Source: an uncultured bacterium (GTDB taxonomy: Bacteria > Cyanobacteriota > Vampirovibrionia > Gastranaerophilales > Gastranaerophilaceae). Taken from it: a stretch of 64,000 nucleotides of DNA. The position numbers were made by a program, and so were the translations under genes. Of this stretch, positions 29,901 through 38,239 are shown one piece after another. The stretch is from contig CACWTN010000004.1 in assembly GCA_902763805.1 (NCBI GenBank), positions 1 to 64,000 on the forward strand, written 5' to 3'. The stretch's first letter is position 1, and every line of letters begins with the position of its first letter. The notes beneath the pieces were generated by a model that worked only from the letters and a program-made list of their open reading frames with translations, did not search any database and was not told the origin of the DNA.

Positions 29901-30288
29901 CACGTTCTGCACCGTTTACAATGAATGTACCTTTATCAGTCATTGTAGGAATATCACCAATGTATACTTCCTGTTCTTTAATTTCACCGCTGTCACGGTT
30001 AACTAATCTAACCATTACACGAAGCTGTTTAGCATAGGTCGTATCATGGATACGAGCTTCTTCAATCGTGTACTTTGCGTTGTCAAACGTGTAGTTAGGC
30101 AGAAAATGAAGTTCAAGTCTTCCCGTATAATCTTTTACAGGAGAAAAAGCAAGTAATTCTTCTTTAAGCCCTTCCTTTAAAAACCATTCAAATGATTTTT
30201 TTTGCACGTCAATTAAATCCGGTAAATCGTCCAAACGAGTATTTGGTATACCCATTGGCGTTACTCTTTTTGCGTATTCTGTCGACAT
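26974..30288 (-). CDS. rpoB: RNA polymerase beta subunit
   Basis: A full beta subunit of 1104 residues. It contains the rifampicin-pocket region ([22 protein letters not shown], with the HKRR core around residue 394), [10 protein letters not shown], and the C-terminal [24 protein letters not shown] that contacts beta'. A Glu-rich trailing segment follows. AGGTG precedes the ATG. The usual rplJL genes are not upstream; a small unknown gene is there instead. Transcription is expected from the promoter at 30484-30511, leaving a leader of about 190 nt. Confidence 0.98.
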   Translation of the reverse strand: MSTEYAKRVTPMGIPNTRLDDLPDLIDVQKKSFEWFLKEGLKEELLAFSPVKDYTGRLELHFLPNYTFDNAKYTIEEARIHDTTYAKQLRVMVRLVNRDSGEIKEQEVYIGDIPTMTDKGTFIVNGAERVIVSQIVRSPGVYFKREISPTGKRLYNATMIPNRGAWLKIETDSNDVIYVKIDKNRKILATTLLKAMGITVTEMESLFTHFEFLKKTLDKDTTETTDDALIDLYKKLRPGDPASAQGGRQILESRFFDEKKYDIGRVGRYKLNKKLNLNIPKNQRTLTVQDIVASIEYLINLTYDEGTLDDIDHLGNRRIRSVGELLQNQFRVGLSRIERIVKERMTLQDSETLTPLNLLNTKPLVASLKEFFGSSQLSQFMDQINPLAELTHKRRVSALGPGGLQRERAGFAVRDIHPSHYGRICPVETPEGPNAGLIGSLATHARVNDYGFVESPFFVVKDGKVTDEVVYMTADEDENFRCAPADVQLNKDNTFKQKQVPVRYKSEFIMSDSSKVDFVGVCPIQIISVATSMIPFIEHDDANRALMGSNMQRQSVPLLITERPVVGTGMERRVAKDSGMVVCAKCDGTVERVVGEEIVIRDVHGKAHLHTLMKYVRSNQDTCINQKPIVHEGDKVKAGDVIADGASTSCGELSIGKNILVAYMPWEGYNFEDAILLSERCVHDDIFTSVHIEKLEIDARQTKLGPEEITREIPNVSEEALRHLDERGIVRIGARVYADDILVGKVTPKGESEHPPEEKLLRAIFAEKARDVKDNSLRVPHGEGGRVVDVKVFDREKGDELPPGANTVIRVYIAQKRKVSVGDKLSGRHGNKGIVSRILPKEDMPFLPDGTPVDIVLNPLGVPSRMNVGQTYECLLGLAAYLTKDHYEAPSFDERYGDNQSEIATKAELMRGIKESGCDWVRPDGKVYLIDGRTGEPFDEPIAVGLSYILKLVHLVDDKIHARSTGPYSLVTQQPLGGKAQFGGQRFGEMEVWALEAYGAAYTLQEMLTIKSDDVNGRNRAYEAIVKGDNIPRPGIPESFKVLVRELQSIGLDITVAKKNGTEVDLMSDMDDLRKAAPKRTLSDIDSELLNINFFETSTTLGEI

Positions 30289-30483
30289 TAATTCACCTCA
30301 TTTGTTCTATAGTGATGTACGTTATAATTTATATATTTCAGGGTAGTCAAACGTAACTAAGACTGCGACATACCTTTTAATTATTCAATTTTCATAATCC
30401 CGTGAAGTCTGCTCCACGCTTTTATATTTCAACTTCTCTCATTTGGTCACAGGTATCCCATGTACATGACCGCATGTTATTTC
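30289..30483 (-). other. Leader region of rpoB
   Basis: About 190 nt of untranslated leader between the predicted start of transcription (near 30477) and the rpoB ATG. It has a compact hairpin, bottom strand CGTGGAG-CAGA-CTTCACG (near 30401-30419). No T-run follows it, so attenuation is not proven. No open frame of note was found. Confidence 0.45.
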
Positions 30484-30511
30484 ATCATACGCGGTAAAAA
30501 TCTGTAGTCAA
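30484..30511 (-). promoter_or_regulatory. Promoter of rpoB-rpoC1-rpoC2
   Basis: On the bottom strand TTGACT (30511-30506), 16 nt, TATGAT (30489-30484). The triple HLR1-like repeat at 30550-30577 lies just upstream. Confidence 0.65.
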
Positions 30512-30549
30512 CAAACAAGGGTATTTTTTACAATTTTTCAAGGGGGAAA

Positions 30550-30577
30550 TTTACAAAATTTTACAAAAATTTACAAA
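30550..30577 (+). promoter_or_regulatory. Triple HLR1-type repeat upstream of rpoB
   Basis: TTTACA occurs at 30550, 30560 and 30570 with an exact 10-bp period. Each adjacent pair satisfies the HLR1 consensus. Relative to the rpoB start of transcription it spans about -73 to -100, on the strand opposite to the gene. The stretch also follows the stop of the small gene at 30593. Confidence 0.65.
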
Positions 30578-30592
30578 TATATATAAAAGAAC

Positions 30593-30925
30593 TTATTTTT
30601 GCTGATTTAAATACTCTTGCTTTTGAATTGCAAATCGTTTTTTCTTGATTTTAAATATCTGATTATTTATTGAATCAATTGCTTCCTGCAAAAAGAATAA
30701 TTTATATCTGCATTTTTCTTTTTGATATCCGGTCAGATGTTTATTTATATTTAACGTGCTGATTACTTGACCTGCTTCATTTTCAAGACGAGAAAGTTCT
30801 TTCTTGAGAAGTTTTATTTTATCAATTTCCAAGAAATTCAAATCCAGTTTCGGACCTTTATATGATGACAGAGGTATAAGTCGTCTGCCAGTAAGCGTAA
30901 TAATCGGCTGAATATTTGAGTTCAT
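30593..30925 (-). CDS. Hypothetical protein, 110 residues
   Basis: Not recognised. The N-terminus is Pro/Leu-rich (IQPIITLTGRRLIPLSSYKGP). The rest is basic helical with coiled-coil character (LLKKELSRLENEAGQVI; EAIDSINNQIFKIKKKRF). It has no signal peptide. AAGGGG lies 7 nt before the ATG, supporting a real gene. It stands in the place that rplL occupies in many bacteria but shows no L7/L12 similarity. Confidence 0.6.
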   Translation of the reverse strand: MNSNIQPIITLTGRRLIPLSSYKGPKLDLNFLEIDKIKLLKKELSRLENEAGQVISTLNINKHLTGYQKEKCRYKLFFLQEAIDSINNQIFKIKKKRFAIQKQEYLNQQK

Positions 30926-30975
30926 GTTTAACCCCTTATATCAAGACAAAAACGTATAAAAAATAAATTTGCTAT

Positions 30976-32265
30976 CTAAGAAAATCTTGCAAAAACTTTA
31001 TCTATATTTTTCAGATAATCATTTACATCAAAACAAGCTTCCAACTCATCGTTTGAAATTTTTGACATAACATCATTATCATTAAGGAGTCCCTGTTTAA
31101 AATTACCGCCGTTAAGAGCATTGAGGGCATGTTTCTGAACAATTCTGTACGCTTCTTCTCTTGTATATCCTTTATCAACCAAAGAGAGCATCACCTTCTG
31201 AGAATAAACAACTCCGCCGTAAAGCCGTGTGTTTTTTAGCATATTATCTTCATGGACCACAAGATTTCTCATAACTTCAGTAAACCTGTGAAGCATAAAA
31301 TCAACAAGGATGAGCGAATCCGGGAAAATAATACGTTCTGCAGAACTGTGCGATATATCACGTTCGTGCCATAAATTAATATTCTCGAAAGCTGTCAGCA
31401 TATTTGAGCGTACAACTCTGGCAAGACCACACAGATTTTCGCATAAAACAGGGTTCTTTTTATGAGGCATAGCGCTTGAACCTTTTTGATTTTTACCAAA
31501 CCCTTCCTCAACCTCTCTTACTTCCGTTTTTTGCAAATGTCTTATCTCCGTTGCAAACTGTTCAATTATTGCCGCAATTGAAGCCAATGCCGACATAAAT
31601 TTAGCATGTCTGTCACGGGAAATTATCTGGGTTGAAATCTTAGCAGGAGGTAAATTTAAAATTTCACAAGCCAGTTTTTCAACTTCAGGTGAAACATTAC
31701 TATACGTACCAACAGGTCCTGATATTTGACCTGCTGACACTTCTTCAAGTGCAAACTCAAAACTTTTCTTAGCTCTGTTCAAAGAATCCAGCCAGTTTAA
31801 AAGTTTAAAACCAAACGTTGTTACTTCCGCATGAACTCCGTGCGAACGACCGATACAAACAGTATTCTTATATTTGAAAGCAAGTTCTTTTAACAATTTA
31901 GCCAACTCTTCAATATCACTCAGTATAATTTTTGAAGAATCCACAATTTGAAGCGCAAACGCTGTATCTATAACATCAGAACTTGTTAAACCCAAGTGAA
32001 TATATTTTGCATTTTCTTTACCGACATTTTCGTTAACATTAGTAAGAAAAGCAATAACATCATGCTTGACTTCTCTCTCAATTTCATCAATTCTTTCAAC
32101 AGAAAATGATGCTTTTTCCCTGATTTCGTCAAGACTTTTCTGAGGAATCTGTCCCAGTTTTGCATAAGCTTCACAAACAGCAAGTTCAACTTTCAAATAA
32201 TAACTGAACTTTTTTTCCAAATCCCATATTTTTTTAATTTCTTCTCTTGAATATCTGTCTATCAT
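30976..32265 (-). CDS. purB: Adenylosuccinate lyase
   Basis: PurB removes fumarate from SAICAR and adenylosuccinate in purine synthesis; it acts as a cytosolic tetramer. The fumarase-superfamily signature SSAMPHKKNP is near residue 263, and GRSHGVHAEVTTFG supplies the catalytic His region. The length (429) is normal. I start at ATG 32265 (MIDRYSREEI, the usual family start) rather than 32280, because TATAAT (32277-32272) ends 6 nt before it. The upstream ATG would overlap the -10 element. No Shine-Dalgarno sequence is present, so a leaderless message is likely. Confidence 0.95.
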   Translation of the reverse strand: MIDRYSREEIKKIWDLEKKFSYYLKVELAVCEAYAKLGQIPQKSLDEIREKASFSVERIDEIEREVKHDVIAFLTNVNENVGKENAKYIHLGLTSSDVIDTAFALQIVDSSKIILSDIEELAKLLKELAFKYKNTVCIGRSHGVHAEVTTFGFKLLNWLDSLNRAKKSFEFALEEVSAGQISGPVGTYSNVSPEVEKLACEILNLPPAKISTQIISRDRHAKFMSALASIAAIIEQFATEIRHLQKTEVREVEEGFGKNQKGSSAMPHKKNPVLCENLCGLARVVRSNMLTAFENINLWHERDISHSSAERIIFPDSLILVDFMLHRFTEVMRNLVVHEDNMLKNTRLYGGVVYSQKVMLSLVDKGYTREEAYRIVQKHALNALNGGNFKQGLLNDNDVMSKISNDELEACFDVNDYLKNIDKVFARFS

Positions 32266-32271
32266 AATATT

Positions 32272-32300
32272 ATTATACATGAAAAAAGGGCGGTTATAAA
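32272..32300 (-). promoter_or_regulatory. Leaderless-type promoter of purB
   Basis: Bottom strand TTTATA (32300-32295), 17 nt, TATAAT (32277-32272), 6 nt, ATG. The -35 half lies inside the terminator hairpin of the preceding gene. Confidence 0.6.
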
Positions 32301-32315
32301 ATAACCGCCCTTTTT
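32283..32315 (-). terminator. Terminator of the secreted coiled-coil gene
   Basis: AAAAAGGGCGGTTAT (32283-32297) pairs with ATAACCGCCCTTTTT (32301-32315) around a 3-nt loop. Flanking A and T runs make it look active in both directions. Confidence 0.9.
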
Positions 32316-32327
32316 AAACTGTTTAAA

Positions 32328-32702
32328 CTATTTCCAGAATTTTAAGCTCTTCCAGAAAGAGATTTCTTGATCTACATTCTTTTTTGTATCATTGTAAGCT
32401 TTTTTCTGAGCTTCCTGCTGAGCTTTGATTTTAGCTTTTTCAGCTTCGTAAGCTTTCTTCTGAGCTTCCTGCTGTTTCTTCAGTGCTGCTGCCTGTGCAT
32501 CAGCTTTCTTTTGTGCTTCAGCTCTTTGTTTTGCTCTTTGTGCCTGAGCATTGTCAATCTTATTGTTTAATTGTTGCTCTTTTTTATTAAGAGTGTTAAT
32601 ACCATTGCTTACTGAATTGTTAAATTTGGTAAGTGCATTTGCAGCAAATGCTGTAGAACTTGTGAATGCAACAATAGCTAAAACTGTTAAAAACTTTTTC
32701 AT
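32328..32702 (-). CDS. Secreted Lys/Ala/Gln-rich coiled-coil protein
   Basis: The 124 residues begin with a classical signal peptide (MKKFLTVLAIVAFTSSTAFA, cleavage expected after residue 20). A highly charged coiled coil follows, containing a near-perfect duplicated block QQEAQKKAY (about 78-86 and 95-103), and ends FWKSLKFWK. AAAGGAG lies 8 nt before the ATG and a strong terminator follows. It is probably periplasmic or envelope-associated. It resembles alanine-rich cell-wall spacer proteins in composition only; no family is assigned. Confidence 0.75.
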   Translation of the reverse strand: MKKFLTVLAIVAFTSSTAFAANALTKFNNSVSNGINTLNKKEQQLNNKIDNAQAQRAKQRAEAQKKADAQAAALKKQQEAQKKAYEAEKAKIKAQQEAQKKAYNDTKKNVDQEISFWKSLKFWK

Positions 32703-32761
32703 TATGAACTCCTTTCTTATTTAACAAGATTTTAAAATAGTTTAATCAGATTTTCAAGTAA

Positions 32762-32790
32762 TTGTAATTTTTGTTAACTATATATATAAT
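32762..32790 (+). promoter_or_regulatory. Leaderless-type promoter of wecG
   Basis: TTGTAA (32762-32767), exactly 17 nt, TATAAT (32785-32790), 6 nt, ATG at 32797. Confidence 0.7.
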
Positions 32791-32796
32791 ATACTT

Positions 32797-33516
32797 ATGT
32801 CAGTTGAACTAATGGGAACAGAGATAAATAATTATTCTTTCGAAGAAGCAGTGGATAAGGGATTGGAACTTATACGCTCAGGGAAGGTTGCTCAGGTAGT
32901 TACGATTAATCCTGAGATGTTTAAAGAAGCCGAAACTAATGAAGAATTTAAACAAATCATAGATGAAGCCGAGATGGTAATCCCGGACGGTGTAGGAATA
33001 AAACTGGCGCTTCTGCTCAAAGGCAAAAGAGTTGCACGCATACCGGGAATTGATTATGCGAGAGTACTTCTTGAAGAATGTGCAAAAGTCGGTGATACAG
33101 TAGCAATAATTGGTGCAAAAGAAGAAATTGTTACAAAAGCAGTTCAAAATTTAAAAAATGAAATCGAAAGACTTAATATAGTTTATTACCACAACGGGTA
33201 TTTCGACGATAACAACGAAATATACCAAAAGCTGAAAGAAGCACGTCCAAATTTAATCCTTATTGCACTCGGTTCACCAAAACAGGAATTTTTTATTTAT
33301 AATGCTAAAAACATATTATCACCTTGTCTTATGGTTGGTATTGGCGGCAGCCTTGATGTTTGGTCGGGTGTTGTAAAAAGAGCTCCTGAGTTTTGGCAGA
33401 AACTCGGACTTGAATGGTTATACAGGACAGTAACTCAGCCGGAAAGATTTAAAAGAATATTTCCGACATTACCGCTTTTTTTGCTGAAAGTTTTAACATA
33501 CAGAAGGAAAAAATAA
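32797..33516 (+). CDS. WecG/TagA/CpsF-family glycosyltransferase (GT26)
   Basis: The 239 residues carry the GT26 pattern: a [10 protein letters not shown] start, IPDGVGI (about 67-73), [13 protein letters not shown], and the hallmark [32 protein letters not shown]. Members transfer ManNAc(A)-type sugars onto lipid-linked intermediates for cell-surface polymers, acting at the inner face of the membrane. The start codon is set by the leaderless promoter geometry. The stop overlaps the ATG of the transketolase gene by one base (TAATG), so translation is coupled. The sugar and polymer are unknown. Confidence 0.9.
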   Translation: [239 protein letters not shown]

Positions 33517-34352
33517 TGCTGACAGAAAACGAAATTAACAAGCTTAGAGAGGCTTCCAAAAAGACAAGAATGAACATTGTAAGAATGGTTCATTCGGCAA
33601 AATCCGGACATCCGGGCGGTTCGCTTTCAGGCGCAGACATACTGAACGTGTTATATGCAAAATGTCTTAATATTCCTGCTGAATGGGATAAATCACCTGA
33701 TTTTGAAAAAAGGGACAGATTTATTCTTTCAAAAGGACACGCATCGCCACTATTATATTCAATACTTGCTCAGTATGGTTTTATCAGCGAAAAAGAATTA
33801 ATGAGTTTCAGAAAATTCGGTTCCAAACTTCAGGGACACCCTTCAAAGAAACTTTTAAACGGAGTAGAAACTTCTACAGGTTCTTTGGGACAGGGACTTT
33901 CAATCGGGTGTGGAGTAGCATTAGGGCTTAAAGCTGACAGTAATCCCGCAACAGTTGTTGTATACACAGGTGACGGCGAACTTCAGGAAGGCTCTTGCTG
34001 GGAGGCATTTATGGAAGCCGGACACCAAAAACTTGACAATCTAATTGCGGTTATTGACAGGAACAGACTTCAAATCGACGGCTGCACAGAAAACGTAATG
34101 GCTCTTGATAATCTTAACGACAAAATCAGAGCATTTAACTGGAACGTGATTGAAATCAACGGACACGACTATAACCAGATATATTCGGCATTTATGCAGG
34201 CAAAAAAACAGACAAAGCCTAGCGCAATTATTGCCAATACCATAAAGGGCAAAGGGGTATCATTTATGGAAAATCAGGCAGGATGGCACGGTAAAGCACC
34301 AAATGACGAACAATTAGAACAGGCTTTAAAAGAACTTGAGGAGGAAATATAA
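33516..34352 (+). CDS. Transketolase, N-terminal (TPP-binding) subunit
   Basis: The 278 residues correspond to the pyrophosphate-binding half of transketolase: SGHPGGSLSGAD at 30-41, RFILSKGHASPLLYS at 68-82 and the TPP motif GDGELQEG-(CWEAFMEAGHQKLDN)-LIAVIDRN. In split transketolases the C-terminal pyrimidine-binding half is normally the next gene; here the next gene is a 65-residue unknown. The partner must lie outside the window or be absent. Context with wecG may mean sugar precursor supply. Confidence 0.92.
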   Translation: MLTENEINKLREASKKTRMNIVRMVHSAKSGHPGGSLSGADILNVLYAKCLNIPAEWDKSPDFEKRDRFILSKGHASPLLYSILAQYGFISEKELMSFRKFGSKLQGHPSKKLLNGVETSTGSLGQGLSIGCGVALGLKADSNPATVVVYTGDGELQEGSCWEAFMEAGHQKLDNLIAVIDRNRLQIDGCTENVMALDNLNDKIRAFNWNVIEINGHDYNQIYSAFMQAKKQTKPSAIIANTIKGKGVSFMENQAGWHGKAPNDEQLEQALKELEEEI

Positions 34353-34550
34353 ATGACATGTCCGTTCAGTTCAAGACAATGTGATAACACTTGTCCTCTG
34401 TTTATATCACCGGAAGATTTAAACGAATTTGTGGTTGCAAGACTCTCCAGTATCGGCATAATGAACAGAACAAAAGGTGACTGTTCAATTAAAATGCTGG
34501 CACTGAGCCAAGGCAGAGCTATTTTTGAAAATACTAAATCACGGGGATAA
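34353..34550 (+). CDS. Small Cys-containing protein, 65 residues
   Basis: Not recognised. Four cysteines (3, 10, 14, 44), the first three in CPFSSRQCDNTC, suggest a metal or Fe-S site, but no known ferredoxin spacing. GAGGAGG lies 6 nt upstream, overlapping the end of the transketolase gene, and the ATG directly follows its stop. Coupled translation supports a real gene. It ends 7 nt from convergent DUF3326. Confidence 0.65.
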   Translation: MTCPFSSRQCDNTCPLFISPEDLNEFVVARLSSIGIMNRTKGDCSIKMLALSQGRAIFENTKSRG

Positions 34551-34557
34551 TAGCAAC

Positions 34558-35517
34558 TTATATAATGTCTAAAATCTCCTGATAAGATTTTACCATTTTT
34601 ATATTTAACCCAAGTTTTTCCTGCGTAACATCAAGAACTGTTTGATTTTCTTTTACAGCATAAACGGGAATATTTCTTTTATTTGCTTCAAAAACAGGAA
34701 TACTGCCAAGTGAATTATAAGGCATAACCAGAAAATCCAAATCAGCAATACTTATTCCATCTGTGCTTAAGAGTTTAGGCGCCTGACTAAGCCCTATCAA
34801 AATACACGGCAAAAATGTAGGTGTAATATACTCTGCAGAACATCTGGCATCAACCGTATCGGTAGAAATAGTAATATTTTCAAACGCCGGAGAATGCGCA
34901 CAGGGAACCCGTAATTCCTTAGATATGTAGTGCGATATAATTGCTTCAACTCCGCCTACAGGATCAGCACCTATACCGTTAGCGTAATTTTCTGATTCCT
35001 CATCAGGGAAAAGGCAAACAATTGCTATAGCGTCAGCACCCCGTTTGATAAGTTTTTCGGAAGCAGTTTTGAGCGTTATGAGATTACTTACATTTCCTGT
35101 TGAAATACCTGATTCATTAACAAAAAAATCAACTCCGACAGGTTCTTCCGTAATTTCGTACCCGATTACATCAATACCGTAAACCGTTTTAACAGCATTT
35201 ATTGTATTAATATGAACATTCAAAACAGCCTGTGAAATTGATTTATCAAAAACAACGCCCACTTTATTATTTTTTGAAGGAAGCAGTCTGCACTTTCCCC
35301 TGAAAAATTCATCAAGAGAATATCCTTCAACATAAAGCATTTTATCATTAATACCCGAAAAACAGGCAGCATTAACAACATTAGGATTAACAATAAGCCT
35401 GCATTTTTCAGTAAGCATTCTCGCAGAAGCACTTGCATCACCTGCAAATCCGCCTATCGACGCACCAACGCCTGTTGGTACAATAAATGCCCCTAGTTTC
35501 TGACCGTCAGATAACAC
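34558..35517 (-). CDS. DUF3326 family protein
   Basis: The 319 residues begin near FIVPTGVGASIGGFAGDAS and continue RLIVNPNVVNAACFSGI, as I remember for DUF3326, a family found mainly in Cyanobacteria. It has no signal peptide or membrane helices; Rossmann-like alternation suggests an enzyme, function unknown. The start is GTG at 35517 with AGGAG 9 nt upstream. The lepB stop is 15 nt before it, so prenyl synthase, lepB and this gene may form one message. It is useful as a lineage marker. Confidence 0.8.
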   Translation of the reverse strand: MLSDGQKLGAFIVPTGVGASIGGFAGDASASARMLTEKCRLIVNPNVVNAACFSGINDKMLYVEGYSLDEFFRGKCRLLPSKNNKVGVVFDKSISQAVLNVHINTINAVKTVYGIDVIGYEITEEPVGVDFFVNESGISTGNVSNLITLKTASEKLIKRGADAIAIVCLFPDEESENYANGIGADPVGGVEAIISHYISKELRVPCAHSPAFENITISTDTVDARCSAEYITPTFLPCILIGLSQAPKLLSTDGISIADLDFLVMPYNSLGSIPVFEANKRNIPVYAVKENQTVLDVTQEKLGLNIKMVKSYQEILDII

Positions 35518-35532
35518 TTATCCGTTCTCCTG

Positions 35533-36192
35533 TTACCTTAGAACTTTTACCCTGTTTAAAGGCCAGAATACAAAAACTGCTCTGCCGATAAACCTTTCTC
35601 TCGGGAGCGTACCCCAGAAACGACTGTCCAGAGAATTACCTCTGTTATCTCCCATCATAAAATACTGTCCTTCGGGTATAATCAGAGGACCGCAATACAT
35701 ATCGGCTTTGCAAGGATGAAAATCAAATTCGCTCATTATATAGTCTTCTTTTAGCGGTTTGTCATTAATATAGACACGATAAATACCTGTTGTTTTGTCA
35801 TGTTTTATTTCTAATTTTTCTCCCGGAAGTCCGATAACCCTTTTAATATATGCAACATCCTTACAGAAAAATCCTGTCAAACGACTAAATACGGCTATAG
35901 GATTTGTTTCAAGCTTGACAAAAGGCGGATAAAAAATCATTATATCTCCGCGTTTCGGTTCATCTTCAAATCTGTGATACTTAATTACATTCGGGAATTT
36001 TGACAGTTTTTCAACGACAATCCTGTCACCAACCAGCCCCTGACCGCCAACTAAAGTCGGAAGCATAGAACCTGACGGAATCCATCTCAATTCAGCTATA
36101 AAAAACCTTATTAAAATAACGGCAACTACAACAAATATAATTGTTTCCCAAGTTTCCTTTATTCCCGCTCTTACTTTTTCTTTATCAATCAT
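35533..36192 (-). CDS. lepB: Signal peptidase I
   Basis: This membrane-bound Ser/Lys protease removes signal peptides on the outer face of the cytoplasmic membrane. An N-terminal membrane helix (about 16-32) precedes box B WIPSGSMLPTL with catalytic S42. The catalytic base is K117 (YIKRVIGLPGE), and box E GDNRGNSLDSRFWG is near the C-terminus. The length (219) is typical. The start overlaps the prenyl synthase stop by 4 nt. It would process the exported proteins at 32328 and 42823. Confidence 0.96.
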   Translation of the reverse strand: MIDKEKVRAGIKETWETIIFVVVAVILIRFFIAELRWIPSGSMLPTLVGGQGLVGDRIVVEKLSKFPNVIKYHRFEDEPKRGDIMIFYPPFVKLETNPIAVFSRLTGFFCKDVAYIKRVIGLPGEKLEIKHDKTTGIYRVYINDKPLKEDYIMSEFDFHPCKADMYCGPLIIPEGQYFMMGDNRGNSLDSRFWGTLPRERFIGRAVFVFWPLNRVKVLR

Positions 36193-36989
36193 AATAACCT
36201 AATCAAATCCTCAATTCCTGTTTTATATTTATTATCAGGAACATTTAACAATAAATTACTCAACTCTTCTTTATAATTATCTTTTAAATCCAAAGTTTTT
36301 TCAATACCTATTATATCAACAACAGTATTTAAATGGTTTTCTTTATCGTTTTTTACAGACTCCTCTTTCATATCATTATTTACCTGAAATAGAGTACCAA
36401 ACTTCAACGCAAAATTTTCAGCTTGATTTATATCCAATGCTGCCAAAAGTGACACCGATGCCAAACAAGCCCTGAACAGAGAAGCCGTTTTTCCTTCTGC
36501 TGTTTTTAAATACAAATCCAGAGAAATATCACGCCCCCTGTTATTGAACTGAATAATCTCCGTTTCACTCATTATTTTAGTTGAGTTTAAAAACTTTTTA
36601 AGAATTTCCGTATTACCCAGTTCTAACAGAGTTTCAACCGCAAATGACAACAAATAATCGCCGGAAAGAACTGATACTTTTGAACCGTATTTGCTGTACA
36701 GAGTAGGAATTCCGCGTCTGTATTCCGAATTGTCAATTACGTCATCGTGCAATAAAGACGCATTATGAATAAGCTCTGTAGAGAATAAAAGTTTTATAAT
36801 ATCTTTAGTAATAATTTTATTATTTGCTTTTAAATATAACAGACAAATCAGAGATCTTATACGTTTAGATTTCCCCAAAAGAAAATCATTTAACTCTGCA
36901 AAAATTCCGTTATTTACTGAAAAAATATTATCAAAACATTTTTCAATAAGACTTAACTCGTCTAAAACTAAAGCTCTGATGTTATCCAT
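36189..36989 (-). CDS. Polyprenyl diphosphate synthase-like protein
   Basis: A trans-prenyltransferase-fold protein of 266 residues, shorter than the usual ~320. The first aspartate-rich motif is intact (HDDVID, D82-D86), with the adjacent RRGIPTLYSKYG. GKTASLF is also present. The second motif, normally DDxxD after FQ, reads FQVNNDMKE (N205, D206, E209), so two of three Asp are changed. Such changes often mark slow or non-catalytic subunits. It may make quinone or undecaprenyl precursors, or be the small subunit of a heteromer. AGGA lies 7 nt before the ATG. Confidence 0.8.
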   Translation of the reverse strand: MDNIRALVLDELSLIEKCFDNIFSVNNGIFAELNDFLLGKSKRIRSLICLLYLKANNKIITKDIIKLLFSTELIHNASLLHDDVIDNSEYRRGIPTLYSKYGSKVSVLSGDYLLSFAVETLLELGNTEILKKFLNSTKIMSETEIIQFNNRGRDISLDLYLKTAEGKTASLFRACLASVSLLAALDINQAENFALKFGTLFQVNNDMKEESVKNDKENHLNTVVDIIGIEKTLDLKDNYKEELSNLLLNVPDNKYKTGIEDLIRLL

Positions 36990-37045
36990 ATCCGTATCCT
37001 ATCATAAATAAATTTAATATTTTATTACATTATGGCACAAAAAAG

Positions 37046-37071
37046 AAAAAGGCACCGTTAAGCGCCTTTTT
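37046..37071 (-). terminator. Terminator of flagellin 1
   Basis: AAAAAGGC (37046-37053) pairs with GCCTTTTT (37064-37071), with an inner GCGC/… extension partly closing a 10-nt loop. On the bottom strand it ends in TTTTTCTTTTTT. Confidence 0.75.
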
Positions 37072-37162
37072 CACCACATAGAATATATTATTCTAAATCA
37101 CAATCCCTAACCAACAGCATTGCAGGATATTTTAATTTTGAACATATTCTACCTCATTCTTC

Positions 37163-38239
37163 TTATATCAGGTTAAGTGCAATACTCGGTGATTGGTTAG
37201 CTGTTGCTAACAGAGTTGCAGAAGCCTGTTGAAGAATCTGAGATTGGATATATTTTGATGATTCACTTGCGACATCAGTATCACGTAATGTAGATAATGA
37301 TGAAATCAAGTTTTGAGACTGTATATCAATTGCTGATATTGCAGAATCAATTCTGTTTTGTGAAGCACCAATTTTTGTAACACGTCTAGAAAGTTCTTCA
37401 ATAGCGTTATCAATAAATCCTATCATTGCAGAAGCACCTTGAGAGCTGGAATCAGCAAGTAAATAATATTTACCTTCACCCTCAGCAGCAGTCGCATTTG
37501 GTACATATTTTAATGCACTGCACGCAGCTGCCATTGCTCTTAAGCCATCCTGTGTATTAAGAGCGGCAACACTGCCTCCCGCAGCCTGCAGTACCTCATC
37601 AAGTGTCTTAGTCGTAGTAGTTTGGTCTCCTCTTCCGTCCCTGCCATAAATAATAACAGAACCACCTCTGAACAAACTACTAATCTGAGCACTTTTGAAA
37701 AGTTCTACACCCAGGTTAATAACTGAATCGTTGTCATTGTACAAACCTACCTGTACATCAATACCATAGGCTGTCATACCGATACCTTTGTTCTTTGCAG
37801 TTTCAGAAGGATTATCGATGTACTTCATTAACTTTACACCGTTAAATTCAGTGTTAGATGAAATACGGTTAATCTCCTGAAGTCTTGCATAAATTTCCTT
37901 TTGGATTGCCTTCAATGATGTTGAACCATAGGTTCCGTTGGCTGCCTGAACCGTTAAATCTCTTACACGTTGTAAATGGTCTGATAAAATACCATAACTC
38001 TGTTCTGCTGTTGATAACAGGTCAACACCGGTAGATGCGTTGTCTGTTGCAACATCAAGAGATGTAATTTGTGTATCCCATTTATCAGCAATAGAATACC
38101 CTGCCGCATTGTCACCTGCTCTGTTAATAGTATAACCTGTAGTTAACCTTTCCAAAGACCTGTTCAATGCATTCGTCGCACTTGTCAAGTTGCGTTGTGC
38201 AACTAAGGATGCAACGTTTGTGTTGATTGTGAGTGTCAT
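37163..38239 (-). CDS. Flagellin 1 (358 residues)
   Basis: A filament protein exported through the flagellar type III apparatus. The N-terminal D0/D1 reads INTNVASLVAQRNL...ERLTTGYTINRAGDNAAGYSIA, and the C-terminal D1/D0 ends SESSKYIQSQILQQASATLLATANQSPSIALNLI. The centre is short (no D2/D3), but this copy is 40-65 residues longer than the four other flagellins and is the most divergent (AGYSIADKWDTQ instead of ARNWEAQ). GAAAGGAG lies 7 nt before the ATG. It has a terminator and a long upstream region. Confidence 0.95.
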   Translation of the reverse strand: MTLTINTNVASLVAQRNLTSATNALNRSLERLTTGYTINRAGDNAAGYSIADKWDTQITSLDVATDNASTGVDLLSTAEQSYGILSDHLQRVRDLTVQAANGTYGSTSLKAIQKEIYARLQEINRISSNTEFNGVKLMKYIDNPSETAKNKGIGMTAYGIDVQVGLYNDNDSVINLGVELFKSAQISSLFRGGSVIIYGRDGRGDQTTTTKTLDEVLQAAGGSVAALNTQDGLRAMAAACSALKYVPNATAAEGEGKYYLLADSSSQGASAMIGFIDNAIEELSRRVTKIGASQNRIDSAISAIDIQSQNLISSLSTLRDTDVASESSKYIQSQILQQASATLLATANQSPSIALNLI

